Shown one piece after another: positions 13,263-21,066 of a stretch of DNA of 21,066 nucleotides; position 1 is the first letter of the stretch; each line of letters starts with the position of its first letter. The notes under the pieces were generated by a model. The model ran no database searches. It had not been told where the DNA came from and saw nothing but the letters and a program-made list of their open reading frames with translations. Origin of the DNA: Clostridium sp. CAG:632 (GTDB taxonomy: Bacteria; Bacillota; Clostridia; Lachnospirales; Lachnospiraceae). Location of the stretch: contig HF991351.1 in NCBI GenBank assembly GCA_000431515.1, forward strand, positions 28,312-49,377. Direction: 5' to 3'. A program made the position numbers and the translations under genes.

Positions 13263-13291
13263 ATTGTATACTATTCGAAATCGTCTGTCAA
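13263..13291 (-). promoter_or_regulatory. Strong sigma-A-type promoter for the exchanger gene
   Basis: The minus strand has a perfect TTGACA (13291-13286), a 17-base spacer and TACAAT (13268-13263). Predicted start is near 13256, leaving about 62 bases to the ATG at 13194. It begins 9 bases after the stop of the two-vWA gene, with no terminator visible between them. Confidence 0.75.
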
Positions 13292-13299
13292 TCATCCGG

Positions 13300-16179
13300 C
13301 TACCAGTTCCGGTCTTCCTTTTTCCGCAACAGCTCTTCCATATCCAATGCAGCCTCAGTCTCGGCAGGTTCGCCTGTCTGCTTCTTTTTGCGGGAAGCCT
13401 TCGCTTCCTGTCTGGCCTGCTGCTTTGCCTGTCTGAGTGCCTGCTTCTGTGCCTTTTGCTCTGCTTTTTCTGCTGCCTTCTTCTGCTTTTCATCTAATAC
13501 ATCCGTACCAGCCGTTTTCTTTTCTGCGCCAGCCGTTTTCTTTTCCATACCTGCCGTTTTCTTTTCGGTACCGGCTGCTTCCGGATGCTCCTTCTTCCAT
13601 TTTCGTCTCTGCTTCCACTGTGTGAACCAATCCAGATAATCCATACCCATTCGTCTTGCTGCAATATCAAGCAGGAACAATACCAGCGCTGTGATCAGGA
13701 ACGGAACTGCCAGATTGGTTCTTGCGCGTACAGTCTCCAGCTTGTCATCGAATACCGGATCCTCATATGTGATATAGGCTCCGTTTACCTGTGAGACAAA
13801 TGCCTCCAGACCATCCGCTGTCTGGTCAAATCGGTACTCCGGAGAATACTGCATAGCCGTAGCTGTAACCATACTTCCCTGTATCTCACTGCCTTTCTGA
13901 TTCTTCAGTGCAATCGTATATACACCGGTATCTTCCATGGCAAGACTTGCCTCATATTCGCCCGGTGCCACCGGATCCAGTGTAATCTCCTGCTGTTCAC
14001 CGGCTGCATTCGTACAGACTGCCGTCACCTTGGTCTCCTTATCGTACTTATCGGTTGTATAATGGATCACAGCCGAATTTCCTTCCTGCGTGATTTCTAC
14101 CTGATCCCCATCCAGACTGGTATTGGACACCACATAATTGATCATGTTATCCCATAGCTGCGTATAATTCTCCCAGTTGGCCCAGTTACCGGTCCACTCA
14201 TTGGTCGCATCCGTATTCCATGCAATAGTGCGTCCCAGTCCGTATTGCCAGGTGGAAAGAATCGGATCCCCTTCCTCTGACTGCAGGATCACCGTTGCCT
14301 GTGATTTCGCCGTTGACCCGATATAACCCAGTAATGTCGGTACACCGTCATTCATAACACCCTCAATAATCGATGAATTAGCAGTTATTACCGGAGTAAA
14401 TTCCTCATTGATCAGATAACTCTTGGATGATAAAAATATTTCCTGCACAAAAATCTTTGGAATCCCACTATTAATATCTGTATAGTAAAAGCGTCCGTTA
14501 CATTGATTCGCCAGTTTCTGCAGCAGCACCTGGTCCGAATCCGGTCCCACTGCAACGGTTGACAGCGTGATTCCACCATCGTTGATCTTCTTTACCACAT
14601 CCTCATAGCCGGTATAATAATCCTGTCCATCCGTCAGCAGAATAATATGTTTTATCTGTGCATCCGTATTGATCAATTGTTTTGCTGCCGCATCCAGCGC
14701 CGGATAAATACTGGTTCCACCACCGGAGCCGATCTGTCCGATTCCACCGTTGATTTCCGACTGATTGCCTGCCGACTGCATCGGCACTACCCAGTCATAG
14801 GAATCATCAAATGCCAACACACCTACCTGATCGGTCGGTTTCAGACTTTTCACACCCTCCACGGCTGCCTCTTTTGCCAGATCCAGACAGGTTGCTCCAT
14901 TACTGCCATTGGCAGATACCTCCATACTGCCGGAATGGTCAATTACCATAGCAATTGCCATCGTCGGAACTTCCCGTTCTCCTTCCAGGAACATATTAAC
15001 CGGAAGTACAGTCTCCAATGGCGTATCCTGATAAGCTCCCATGGCAAAACTGTTATCACCGCCGGTACAGATCAGTCCTCCGGCATAATCTCTGACATAA
15101 CTTTCCAGAATATCCATGAATCCGTTACGCAGATCCATGGCATTTACATTCACCATTACCACTGCCTTGTACTGGATCAGCTTTGACATCTCATCCGGCA
15201 CACCGGTCGGTGTGATCTGATCGTACTGAACACCGCAGGCATCCAGGATCCCGGCCAGTGCATTGCCCTCTCCGGCGGTACCCTCCACCAACAGCAGCTT
15301 CGGTTCTGCCTCTACCTGTGTAAATGCACTATATTCATTATTCATACTCATAGTGTCATTCACCGGCTCCACCATCACCCGGTAATCCTGTGTTCCGTTA
15401 CTTTCTCCGACATCCTGGAATACAAACTGATTCTCACCGGCTGTCAGATTGACATTCGACTGTCCCTTTAATGTTCTTCCACAATAAAGACTGACCACTG
15501 CCTGTGTTTCCACATTACTTTCGATTGTCACCTTTACATTAAAAGTATCTCCGACATGTACATATTCCGGCAGTTCCAGATTACTTACATAGACTTCATT
15601 TCCGACATTCTGTTCCAGCTTTATTACTTTCACATCCACGTTCTGGGAACTGACCGTACCTGCCATCTTGGCAATGCTTCCTGCATTTTCCAGTCCATCT
15701 GTGATCAGCACCAGTCGTTTCGCTGTATCCTCCGGAAATACCGTCATAGCTGTAGAAACCGCCTTTTCCAGATTTGTTGCGGTTGCCACCGGCTGGGAAG
15801 ATAACTCCGTAAAGATCTTCTTCCCCGTCACGAACTGATCTACCAGCACATTATCACCGAATACCACAACACCTGCCTGATTCTTCTTCGGCATATCCGC
15901 AATTGCATTCCGAATATACTCTGAGATATCATCCAGATTCTTTTCGTTACTGTCTGACATATCTACAAGGAAGATCGTCGTCACTTCCTTCGATGTGATT
16001 CGAAAGCTCAGACCGCACAGAGTCAGGATCAGAAGCAGAGCCACCACTCCACGCATGACCAGATATTCTATTTTCTTCCTGTGGCTCTGTATCCGCAGAA
16101 AACGACCGGAATAAATCAGTCCGGCCACCACCACCGGAATTAACAATAACCACCAGGGATTACTTACCTCTATGCTCAT
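13300..16179 (-). CDS. Membrane protein with two vWA domains and a glutamine-amidotransferase-like domain
   Basis: The 959-residue protein is the last gene of the MoxR operon. Spans at about 8-25 and 41-60 precede vWA domain 1 (67-190; MIDAS Asp73-x-Ser75-x-Ser77, Asp161), a beta-sandwich-like segment (200-290), a glutamine-amidotransferase-like fold (293-400, with GGLICTGGDNS at 367-377), vWA domain 2 (407-560; Asp414-x-Ser416-x-Ser418, Thr489, Asp517), further beta-rich sequence, a span at 824-842 and a basic cytosolic tail. Both MIDAS sites look complete. In the tail, three KKTAG units (868-891) come from a 21-base tandem repeat. vWA domains bind protein partners via metal; in MoxR systems they act with the ATPase. 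The Cys371-containing site is not shown to be catalytic. ATG at 16179 has GGAGG 7 bases upstream. Confidence 0.9.
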   Translation of the reverse strand: MSIEVSNPWWLLLIPVVVAGLIYSGRFLRIQSHRKKIEYLVMRGVVALLLILTLCGLSFRITSKEVTTIFLVDMSDSNEKNLDDISEYIRNAIADMPKKNQAGVVVFGDNVLVDQFVTGKKIFTELSSQPVATATNLEKAVSTAMTVFPEDTAKRLVLITDGLENAGSIAKMAGTVSSQNVDVKVIKLEQNVGNEVYVSNLELPEYVHVGDTFNVKVTIESNVETQAVVSLYCGRTLKGQSNVNLTAGENQFVFQDVGESNGTQDYRVMVEPVNDTMSMNNEYSAFTQVEAEPKLLLVEGTAGEGNALAGILDACGVQYDQITPTGVPDEMSKLIQYKAVVMVNVNAMDLRNGFMDILESYVRDYAGGLICTGGDNSFAMGAYQDTPLETVLPVNMFLEGEREVPTMAIAMVIDHSGSMEVSANGSNGATCLDLAKEAAVEGVKSLKPTDQVGVLAFDDSYDWVVPMQSAGNQSEINGGIGQIGSGGGTSIYPALDAAAKQLINTDAQIKHIILLTDGQDYYTGYEDVVKKINDGGITLSTVAVGPDSDQVLLQKLANQCNGRFYYTDINSGIPKIFVQEIFLSSKSYLINEEFTPVITANSSIIEGVMNDGVPTLLGYIGSTAKSQATVILQSEEGDPILSTWQYGLGRTIAWNTDATNEWTGNWANWENYTQLWDNMINYVVSNTSLDGDQVEITQEGNSAVIHYTTDKYDKETKVTAVCTNAAGEQQEITLDPVAPGEYEASLAMEDTGVYTIALKNQKGSEIQGSMVTATAMQYSPEYRFDQTADGLEAFVSQVNGAYITYEDPVFDDKLETVRARTNLAVPFLITALVLFLLDIAARRMGMDYLDWFTQWKQRRKWKKEHPEAAGTEKKTAGMEKKTAGAEKKTAGTDVLDEKQKKAAEKAEQKAQKQALRQAKQQARQEAKASRKKKQTGEPAETEAALDMEELLRKKEDRNW
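13508..13575 (-). repeat. 21-base tandem repeat coding for KKTAG-type units
   Basis: On the plus strand GCCGTTTTCTTTTC occurs at 13511, 13532 and 13553, an exact 21-base period with three near-identical copies. On the minus strand it encodes three seven-residue units in the cytosolic tail of the two-vWA protein. Copy number is likely to vary between strains by slippage, without changing frame because 21 is a multiple of three. Confidence 0.85.
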
Positions 16180-16194
16180 AACTTTCCTCCACCT

Positions 16195-18018
16195 CTAATG
16201 CTGTCTGATATAAATAAACCATTCCACACCCAGTGCCAATAGCAGAATCAGAATGATCCAGTTACGAAGCTCTCTTCCACCGGTCAGGTTCTTATTATCT
16301 TCACCGGCTGTTTCTCCAACTTCTACTGCCGCTTCCTCCAGATGCGACTCTGCTTCCACCGGAAAGCGCACTACAAACTGCTCCTGCCGTTCCTCACCGT
16401 TTACTGTCTGTGCCACGGAATATACACCGGCCTGCGCCGTATCTGTATATGCATTTGTAGTAACGGCTGTCGGCAGCGTCACCACTGCTCCTGCCGGTGA
16501 AGTTACCGTCAGATCGGAACCGTTCAGATTGCCGTTAAAAACGATCTTATCGCCGGTCTCATAGTCATTCTGAGGAACCATTCCGCTCACCATCATATAT
16601 TCCGTCAGATTGGAGATCAGAATCGGAAACTCTGCCTGAAGTGCCAGATCCGAATCATGCAGGTCAAATCCAAGTACTGCAATTCTCCTGCCTCCGGCTT
16701 CTCCGTAATATCCAACGCAATGATCTCCGCTTGTAAGAAAGCTGTCTGCCCAAAGCGGCCGCTCCAGACTCTCTGCTGCCGTTGCTCCGAAGCTGAAGCC
16801 TGCCACATACTGTGTCACCTCTGTATCGGTAAATGCCAGACTCACATTGCTTAGCTTCTCTTTTACCGTCACCTGGGTACCATCCGGCGGATTCACATAT
16901 AATATATTTCCCTGTTCCGGCAACTCCTCCGGAATCACACCGTCAAAAATATAAAAATCATAGGATTCTGTTTTTCCCACCGCACTCAGCTGGCTGGTCT
17001 TATACAGATCCACCCAGTCCATATTGGAGATTGCCTTTTCCAGAAACATATTATCTTCTGTTACCAGCAATGCCGTTTTCCTGCTTTCTGCACTGACCAC
17101 CGCATATGCACGGTTATCGGCTGACAGATCATCCTGATTGTTCAGCTCTGCCATCAGAATATCTCCCTGAAAATCAATCTGCTCAAAGAAAAAGTTCTGA
17201 GAAGACTTCGCCGGAATCGTAACACTCTGCACCTTGAGCAGGGTATTGTCTCCATAAAGATTCACATCCGTTGTGACCGATTCATCTGTATCATTCGTAA
17301 TCTTTCCGATCACAGTCGTACTCCGTCCGCCATTCTCATCCTGCTGGGAGCCATAGCTTAAATAGTCCATCGACAGATTCTTATAATCCGTATAAAGGTT
17401 CACCACAGTTGCATCCAGATTTCCAAGCTCCAGCGGTGCATCTGTAAAGAATACTGCTTCATATTTATCCAGCTGGCTTACCATGGATGTCACTACGCTG
17501 ACTGCGGGCGTTGCATCACCGCTCAGATCCGTAACTGCCAACTGTTTTAACTGTTTTTTCAATGCCTGCTTATCCTCGGCATTGGTCTTTAAGATTCCTG
17601 CCTCCTGATTGGATGTCAGGACCGTGATCTGGGCCGTCTCGCTTAGGGAATCAATATAATTACAGGCCCGCTCGACTGCTTCTTCCATCCGGGTCCGTTT
17701 CTCATTATAACGGATGCCCATACTGGCACTGGTATCCAGCACCAGAATCACGTTATTATACATCTTTCCTCCGGTCTTTAAATACGGAGCCATTAATGCA
17801 ACGATCAGCAGACACACTGTCAGGATCTGAAGAATCATCAGAATATTCTTCTTCAGTTTCTCCCACGGTTTGGTCGCCTCGACACTATGATAGATTTCCT
17901 TCCATAAAATACTCGAAGAAAACGGATATTCCTTTGCTTTCTGCTTTAACATATAAAGCAGGATAATGACCGGTATCAGAAGCAGAAACGCTAACGGCCA
18001 CCAGTTTGTTATTTCCAT
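16195..18018 (-). CDS. BatA-like vWA membrane protein
   Basis: The 607-residue protein from the chosen start has a BatA-type N-terminus: span 1 (about 8-23), YPFSSSILWKEI, span 2 (58-78), then a vWA domain with MIDAS DTSAS (Asp95, Ser97, Ser99), beta-rich extracytoplasmic segments and a final span at the C-terminus (NWIILILLLALGVEWFIYI). vWA proteins of this type form membrane partners of MoxR ATPases; the specific process is unknown. I chose ATG 18018 (MEITNWW) because GGGAG lies 9 bases upstream; the longer frame to 18063 would run into the DUF58 gene end and adds a non-membrane, Cys-containing stretch. It follows DUF58 by 14 bases and precedes the two-vWA gene by 15, so all are co-translated. 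Confidence 0.9.
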   Translation of the reverse strand: MEITNWWPLAFLLLIPVIILLYMLKQKAKEYPFSSSILWKEIYHSVEATKPWEKLKKNILMILQILTVCLLIVALMAPYLKTGGKMYNNVILVLDTSASMGIRYNEKRTRMEEAVERACNYIDSLSETAQITVLTSNQEAGILKTNAEDKQALKKQLKQLAVTDLSGDATPAVSVVTSMVSQLDKYEAVFFTDAPLELGNLDATVVNLYTDYKNLSMDYLSYGSQQDENGGRSTTVIGKITNDTDESVTTDVNLYGDNTLLKVQSVTIPAKSSQNFFFEQIDFQGDILMAELNNQDDLSADNRAYAVVSAESRKTALLVTEDNMFLEKAISNMDWVDLYKTSQLSAVGKTESYDFYIFDGVIPEELPEQGNILYVNPPDGTQVTVKEKLSNVSLAFTDTEVTQYVAGFSFGATAAESLERPLWADSFLTSGDHCVGYYGEAGGRRIAVLGFDLHDSDLALQAEFPILISNLTEYMMVSGMVPQNDYETGDKIVFNGNLNGSDLTVTSPAGAVVTLPTAVTTNAYTDTAQAGVYSVAQTVNGEERQEQFVVRFPVEAESHLEEAAVEVGETAGEDNKNLTGGRELRNWIILILLLALGVEWFIYIRQH

Positions 18019-18032
18019 ATTATATGTCTCCC

Positions 18033-18914
18033 TTATTTGCGAACAATCATTCCCTGATTGCATATCGTATCAAACAGAAATCGATCCAGCGGTTCATCTG
18101 CTGCCATCTGTATATAGGAGGCCTCGTATTTTTTCGCCAGCTCTTTCAAACGATTCTGCATATTATGCAATGCGATTTCATATTGTTCCACGGTACTTCG
18201 GTTCAACGTCAGCCGCACCTCTTCTCCGGTCTCCATATCCAGAAGATTGACTACTCCTTCCCCTTCTATGGCAAGCTCCTGTCTTGCCAGAATCTGGATC
18301 AGGATGATCTGCTGTTTCTTATAGCGGAGATATTTCAGGGCCGGTTCGATCCCATTCTCATCTAGAAAATCACTGATCACGATTGATACTCCGCTGCCCG
18401 GATATTGCCTCGCCATGATTGCCCGGTTCAGATCGGTCCCACCGTCAAACTCCATCCGCTCCAGCTCGTCCATGATCCGCTGAAAAGCCTGTCTGCCTGC
18501 CAATCCTTTACCCAGCTGCAGAGTACCTTCCTGCATCTGACTGACATAGACGCGGTCCAGATTATTTAACACCAGATACGCCAGTGCACCCGCCAGCTGC
18601 AGTGCCTGTCTGGTCTTTGGCGGCTCTCCGAATGCCATGGACTTCGATGCATCCACAAATATCTGGAACACGCCTTCCTTCTCTTCCATAAACTGCTTGA
18701 TATATAATCTGTCCAGTCTCCCATATGCGCTCCAGTCGATCCTGCGGATATCATCTCCCGGAATATATTCCCGGTAATCCGAAAATTCCACAGAGGAACC
18801 CTTGGCACTGGACTTTCGTCCACCGCTCATTCCATAGGACATTCTGGCATTCATTGCGATTGCAAGGTTATTTAATTTATTAAAAAAATCCTGGTCAAAA
18901 ATCCGCTCTGCCAT
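18033..18914 (-). CDS. DUF58 domain protein
   Basis: The 293-residue protein carries the DUF58 signature FSDYREYIPGDDIRRIDWSAYGR (44-66) continuing LYIKQFMEEKE, and then a vWA-like stretch with VDASKSM (87-93), which retains a MIDAS-like D-x-S-x-S. No membrane span is visible, so it is probably a cytosolic adaptor that couples the MoxR ATPase to membrane vWA proteins; this is a general model for the family. ATG at 18914 lies about 8 bases after GGAG, in preference to another ATG four bases upstream in a different frame. It begins 18 bases after the MoxR stop. Confidence 0.92.
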   Translation of the reverse strand: MAERIFDQDFFNKLNNLAIAMNARMSYGMSGGRKSSAKGSSVEFSDYREYIPGDDIRRIDWSAYGRLDRLYIKQFMEEKEGVFQIFVDASKSMAFGEPPKTRQALQLAGALAYLVLNNLDRVYVSQMQEGTLQLGKGLAGRQAFQRIMDELERMEFDGGTDLNRAIMARQYPGSGVSIVISDFLDENGIEPALKYLRYKKQQIILIQILARQELAIEGEGVVNLLDMETGEEVRLTLNRSTVEQYEIALHNMQNRLKELAKKYEASYIQMAADEPLDRFLFDTICNQGMIVRK

Positions 18915-18932
18915 TCATGCTTCTCCACTCTG

Positions 18933-19910
18933 CTACTGTTGCTGCTTTAATAACTGTGCAATAATCTTATCCGGTGTCACACCATCTGAGATTGCTTCAA
19001 AATTACAGATAATACGATGGCGCAGTACCGGAAATGCCACATACTGGATATCCTCAAACGACACGTTATACCGGTTCTCCATCAATGCTCTTGCCTTGGC
19101 AGTCTTAATGATTGCCTGTGCCGCACGCGGGCTGGCACCGTTTGTCACATATTTTTTCGTTACTTCCGGTGCATCTGCGACCTCCGGATGTGTATTGTAA
19201 ACCAGATTCATCGCATAATCCATAACTGCATCCGCAATCGGCATATCATAGATCACCTGACGGATTCTTAAGATATCCTCAGCTGTCATTACCGGATTCA
19301 TCACCGCTTCTTCTCGATTGACCGTCAGATTTACGATTTCCTTCAGTTCTTCTTTGGATGGGAACCGCACATTTAACTTAAACAGGAAACGGTCCAACTG
19401 TGCTTCCGGCAGTGGATATGTGCCCTCATTCTCAATCGGGTTCTGCGTTGCCAGTACCATAAACGGCTTCGGTAATAAATACGTCTGCTTACCGACCGTG
19501 ACGGTCTTTTCCTGCATGGCCTCCAACAGGGCGGACTGTGTCTTCGGTGTTGCACGGTTGATCTCATCCGCCAGAACGATATTGGAGAAAACCGGTCCCG
19601 GCTCGAACTGGAATTTATTCTGATTCTCTTCCCGGATGATCAGGTTCGTACCTGTCACATCGGCCGGCATCAGATCCGGTGTAAACTGGATTCTTGAAAA
19701 TGCCAGATTCATGGCTTTGGAAACAGCCTTTACCATCTGCGTTTTACCAAGTCCCGGAACACCTTCCAGTAATACATTTCCATCTGTCAGGATTGCGATC
19801 AGCATCTGTCTTATGATTGCCTTCTGTCCGATGATCGCTTTTCCTATTTCCTCTTCACAGCTCTGGATCTGATAAATGATCTGCTGCATTTCCTGTTCAT
19901 TCTGTACCAT
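18933..19910 (-). CDS. MoxR-family AAA+ ATPase
   Basis: The 325-residue protein has Walker A GVPGLGKT (50-57), LMPADVTG, Walker B VLADEINRA (112-120, Asp115-Glu116), the sensor segment ATQNPIENEGTYPLPEAQLDRF and sensor 2 GASPRAAQAI, all typical of MoxR. Active-site residues look complete. MoxR ATPases are chaperone-like remodellers that work with vWA-domain proteins, often in maturation of metal or membrane complexes. Its neighbours DUF58, BatA-like and two-vWA proteins are the expected partners. ATG 19910 has AAGGAG about 7 bases upstream and lies 11 bases after the stop of the N/Q/G-rich protein gene. The operon promoter lies beyond the right edge. Confidence 0.95.
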   Translation of the reverse strand: MVQNEQEMQQIIYQIQSCEEEIGKAIIGQKAIIRQMLIAILTDGNVLLEGVPGLGKTQMVKAVSKAMNLAFSRIQFTPDLMPADVTGTNLIIREENQNKFQFEPGPVFSNIVLADEINRATPKTQSALLEAMQEKTVTVGKQTYLLPKPFMVLATQNPIENEGTYPLPEAQLDRFLFKLNVRFPSKEELKEIVNLTVNREEAVMNPVMTAEDILRIRQVIYDMPIADAVMDYAMNLVYNTHPEVADAPEVTKKYVTNGASPRAAQAIIKTAKARALMENRYNVSFEDIQYVAFPVLRHRIICNFEAISDGVTPDKIIAQLLKQQQ

Positions 19911-19921
19911 AGTAACTCTCC

Positions 19922-21066
19922 TTACTCATTATTTAAGTCCTTGAAATAAGACTTTACTATATCCTGAACTCCACTCGGATAGTTGGAGCCTTCTACCTTG
20001 TTGTACGCATTCTTTGAATAATTTCCAATCACCTGCTGATAATCAATGGAGGTGCCGGACCATGCCTCACCACCCCGCTGGGTCAGACTGCCGGAGGAAT
20101 CATTGACCTTTCCATCCAGACGGCCATTCTCCTGGAACTGCCGGTTCGGAATCGTGATCATCTTTCCGTTTCTGGCAGATGTCCGTTCTGTACCGTCCTT
20201 GCTTCCGGTATTATAACCACCACCCTGACCGTTTCCGTTCTGTCCGTTTCCGGTGGAAGCCTGTCCGCTCTGGCCATTCTGACCGCCTTGACCATTCTGA
20301 CCGTTTTGGCCATTCTGACCGTTCTGATTGTTCTGACCGTTTTGATTGTTTTGGCCATTCTGATTGTTCTGGCCATTCTGACCGTTCTGATTGTTCTGGT
20401 TATTATTGGCGGTCTGGCTTCCCTGTGCAGACTGGTTTGCATTGGCTATTGCCTGCTTAGCACTCTGTAACTGCTGCTGGGATAATGTTCCGTTCCGCAT
20501 GGCCTGTGCTGCCTGCTGCATGGACTGTGCCGCCTGCTGCATATTGGAATCTCCGGTCTGGTCCGCCTGCTGCTTTGCCTGTTCTGCCAGCTGCTGCATC
20601 TCGTCTGCAATCGCCTGCTTTTCGGCATCACCGGTCGTATCATCCATATTTTCCAGATCCTTCTGAAGATCCTGCAATCCCTGTGCCAGTTGTTTTGATG
20701 CGCTCTGATTTTCTCCCTGCATAGAATCCGCCAGAGAACGCAGCTCCTGTCTGGCAGCTCGCGTATCCGTCTGATCTGCCTGCTGATCTACCTTGACTGC
20801 AATCCGTTCCTTAGCCTTTTCCAGTGCTTCTGCCGTGTCCACATCACTTAACTCCTTGCGGGACTGTTGTAATAGGGAGAGCAGTTCCTCTTTTTCCTGT
20901 TGGGAAAGCTCTTCCATCTTCTCGATTTTCTCGATTGCATCGTCTACCTTAGCAACTTCATCCTTTACCTGTTGTGCAATTGCATGCTGTTCCTGTGCCC
21001 GATCCTTTGCGGCTGTTGGTACAAAGCTCAGTCCCAGAAATACAGCCGCCAGGCCAAACATCATTG
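19922..21066 (-). CDS. N/Q/G-rich coiled-coil membrane protein, first visible gene of the MoxR operon (partial)
   Basis: The frame is open to the right edge, so the N-terminus is missing; the first visible Met is at 21064. Of the 380 visible residues, 4-20 form a membrane span or its remainder (GLAAVFLGLSFVPTAA), about 22-215 are a Gln/Lys/Glu/Ala-rich helical region likely to be a coiled coil, 220-283 are Asn-Gln-Gly repeats, and 284-380 hold a more ordered tail with a Tyr-rich motif (IDYQQVIGNYSKNAYNKVEGSNYP). The repeat stretch looks like a flexible linker holding the tail away from the membrane. I do not recognise a family; it is the proximal member of the MoxR operon and might be a scaffold or receptor subunit. 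The MoxR gene follows after 11 bases. Confidence 0.75.
   Translation of the reverse strand, partial: MMFGLAAVFLGLSFVPTAAKDRAQEQHAIAQQVKDEVAKVDDAIEKIEKMEELSQQEKEELLSLLQQSRKELSDVDTAEALEKAKERIAVKVDQQADQTDTRAARQELRSLADSMQGENQSASKQLAQGLQDLQKDLENMDDTTGDAEKQAIADEMQQLAEQAKQQADQTGDSNMQQAAQSMQQAAQAMRNGTLSQQQLQSAKQAIANANQSAQGSQTANNNQNNQNGQNGQNNQNGQNNQNGQNNQNGQNGQNGQNGQGGQNGQSGQASTGNGQNGNGQGGGYNTGSKDGTERTSARNGKMITIPNRQFQENGRLDGKVNDSSGSLTQRGGEAWSGTSIDYQQVIGNYSKNAYNKVEGSNYPSGVQDIVKSYFKDLNNE
20216..20407 (-). repeat. Low-complexity NQNGQ tandem coding repeat
   Basis: About 64 codons encode Asn, Gln and Gly in units such as NQNGQN and NGQ, with 9- and 15-base periodicity on the plus strand in CCGTTCTGACCATT-like blocks. 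Such repeats vary by slippage. It is coding sequence inside the partial gene, not an independent element. Confidence 0.8.

Noticed and set aside
12233..13639. Long plus-strand open frame (468 codons) opposite the exchanger and the end of the two-vWA gene
   Set aside because: It has no ribosome site, is Ser/Thr/Pro/Ile-rich in the way of an antisense frame, and lies over two firmly assigned minus-strand genes.
14647..15186. Plus-strand open frame (179 codons) opposite the two-vWA gene
   Set aside because: It is antisense to clear vWA and amidotransferase-like domains and has no start signal.
20216..20407. Repeated CCGTTCTGACCATT-like blocks as a CRISPR array
   Set aside because: The units are short, in frame, without distinct spacers, and encode NQNGQ within an open gene.

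Overview
The window looks like a chromosomal segment of a motile, low-to-mid GC Clostridia species, most probably a Lachnospiraceae member. This rests on AGGAGG-type ribosome sites, the protein families present (DUF6033, a Clostridia-type radical SAM repair-linked protein, a MoxR/DUF58/vWA cluster) and a flagellar-type sigma-28 promoter. I see no transposase, phage, CRISPR, tRNA or rRNA signal, so it reads as core or near-core genome. Family assignments are from recognition of motifs, not from a search.

Layout. All genes but one run leftward (minus strand). The left edge (1-800) holds the 5' two thirds or so of a radical SAM gene whose promoter carries a LexA-like box. Next, 849-5003 encodes xanthine phosphoribosyltransferase (xpt), an unrecognised acidic protein, a 7TM-PAS-HD-GYP signalling protein and an EamA-family transporter. 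From 5090 to 9750 lie a Lon-like AAA+ ATPase without a protease domain, an NhaC-family antiporter, and a two-gene operon (DUF6033 protein plus a coiled-coil protein) led by a good match to a sigma-28 promoter. A CobW/COG0523-like P-loop protein (9940-10884) is the only plus-strand gene. Then come an ECF sigma factor with its single-span partner (10903-11996) and a sodium/calcium exchanger (12172-13194).

The right third (13300-21066) is one tightly packed minus-strand operon: an N/Q/G-rich coiled-coil membrane protein (cut by the window edge), a MoxR AAA+ ATPase, a DUF58 protein, a BatA-like vWA membrane protein, and a 959-residue membrane protein with two vWA domains flanking a glutamine-amidotransferase-like domain. 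Gaps of 11-18 bases suggest co-translation. By analogy with MoxR/vWA systems, the ATPase is likely to remodel or load substrates or metal through the MIDAS-bearing vWA partners at the membrane; the substrate is unknown.

The most interesting points are: (1) the sigma-28-type promoter in front of the uncharacterised DUF6033/coiled-coil pair, which ties them to motility; (2) the LexA-like operator in the spacer of the radical SAM promoter; (3) the Lon-like AAA+ protein with Asn in place of the Walker B Asp; (4) the CobW-like protein lacking the usual CxCC and NKxD motifs; (5) mutually exclusive RNA pairings before the ECF sigma gene.
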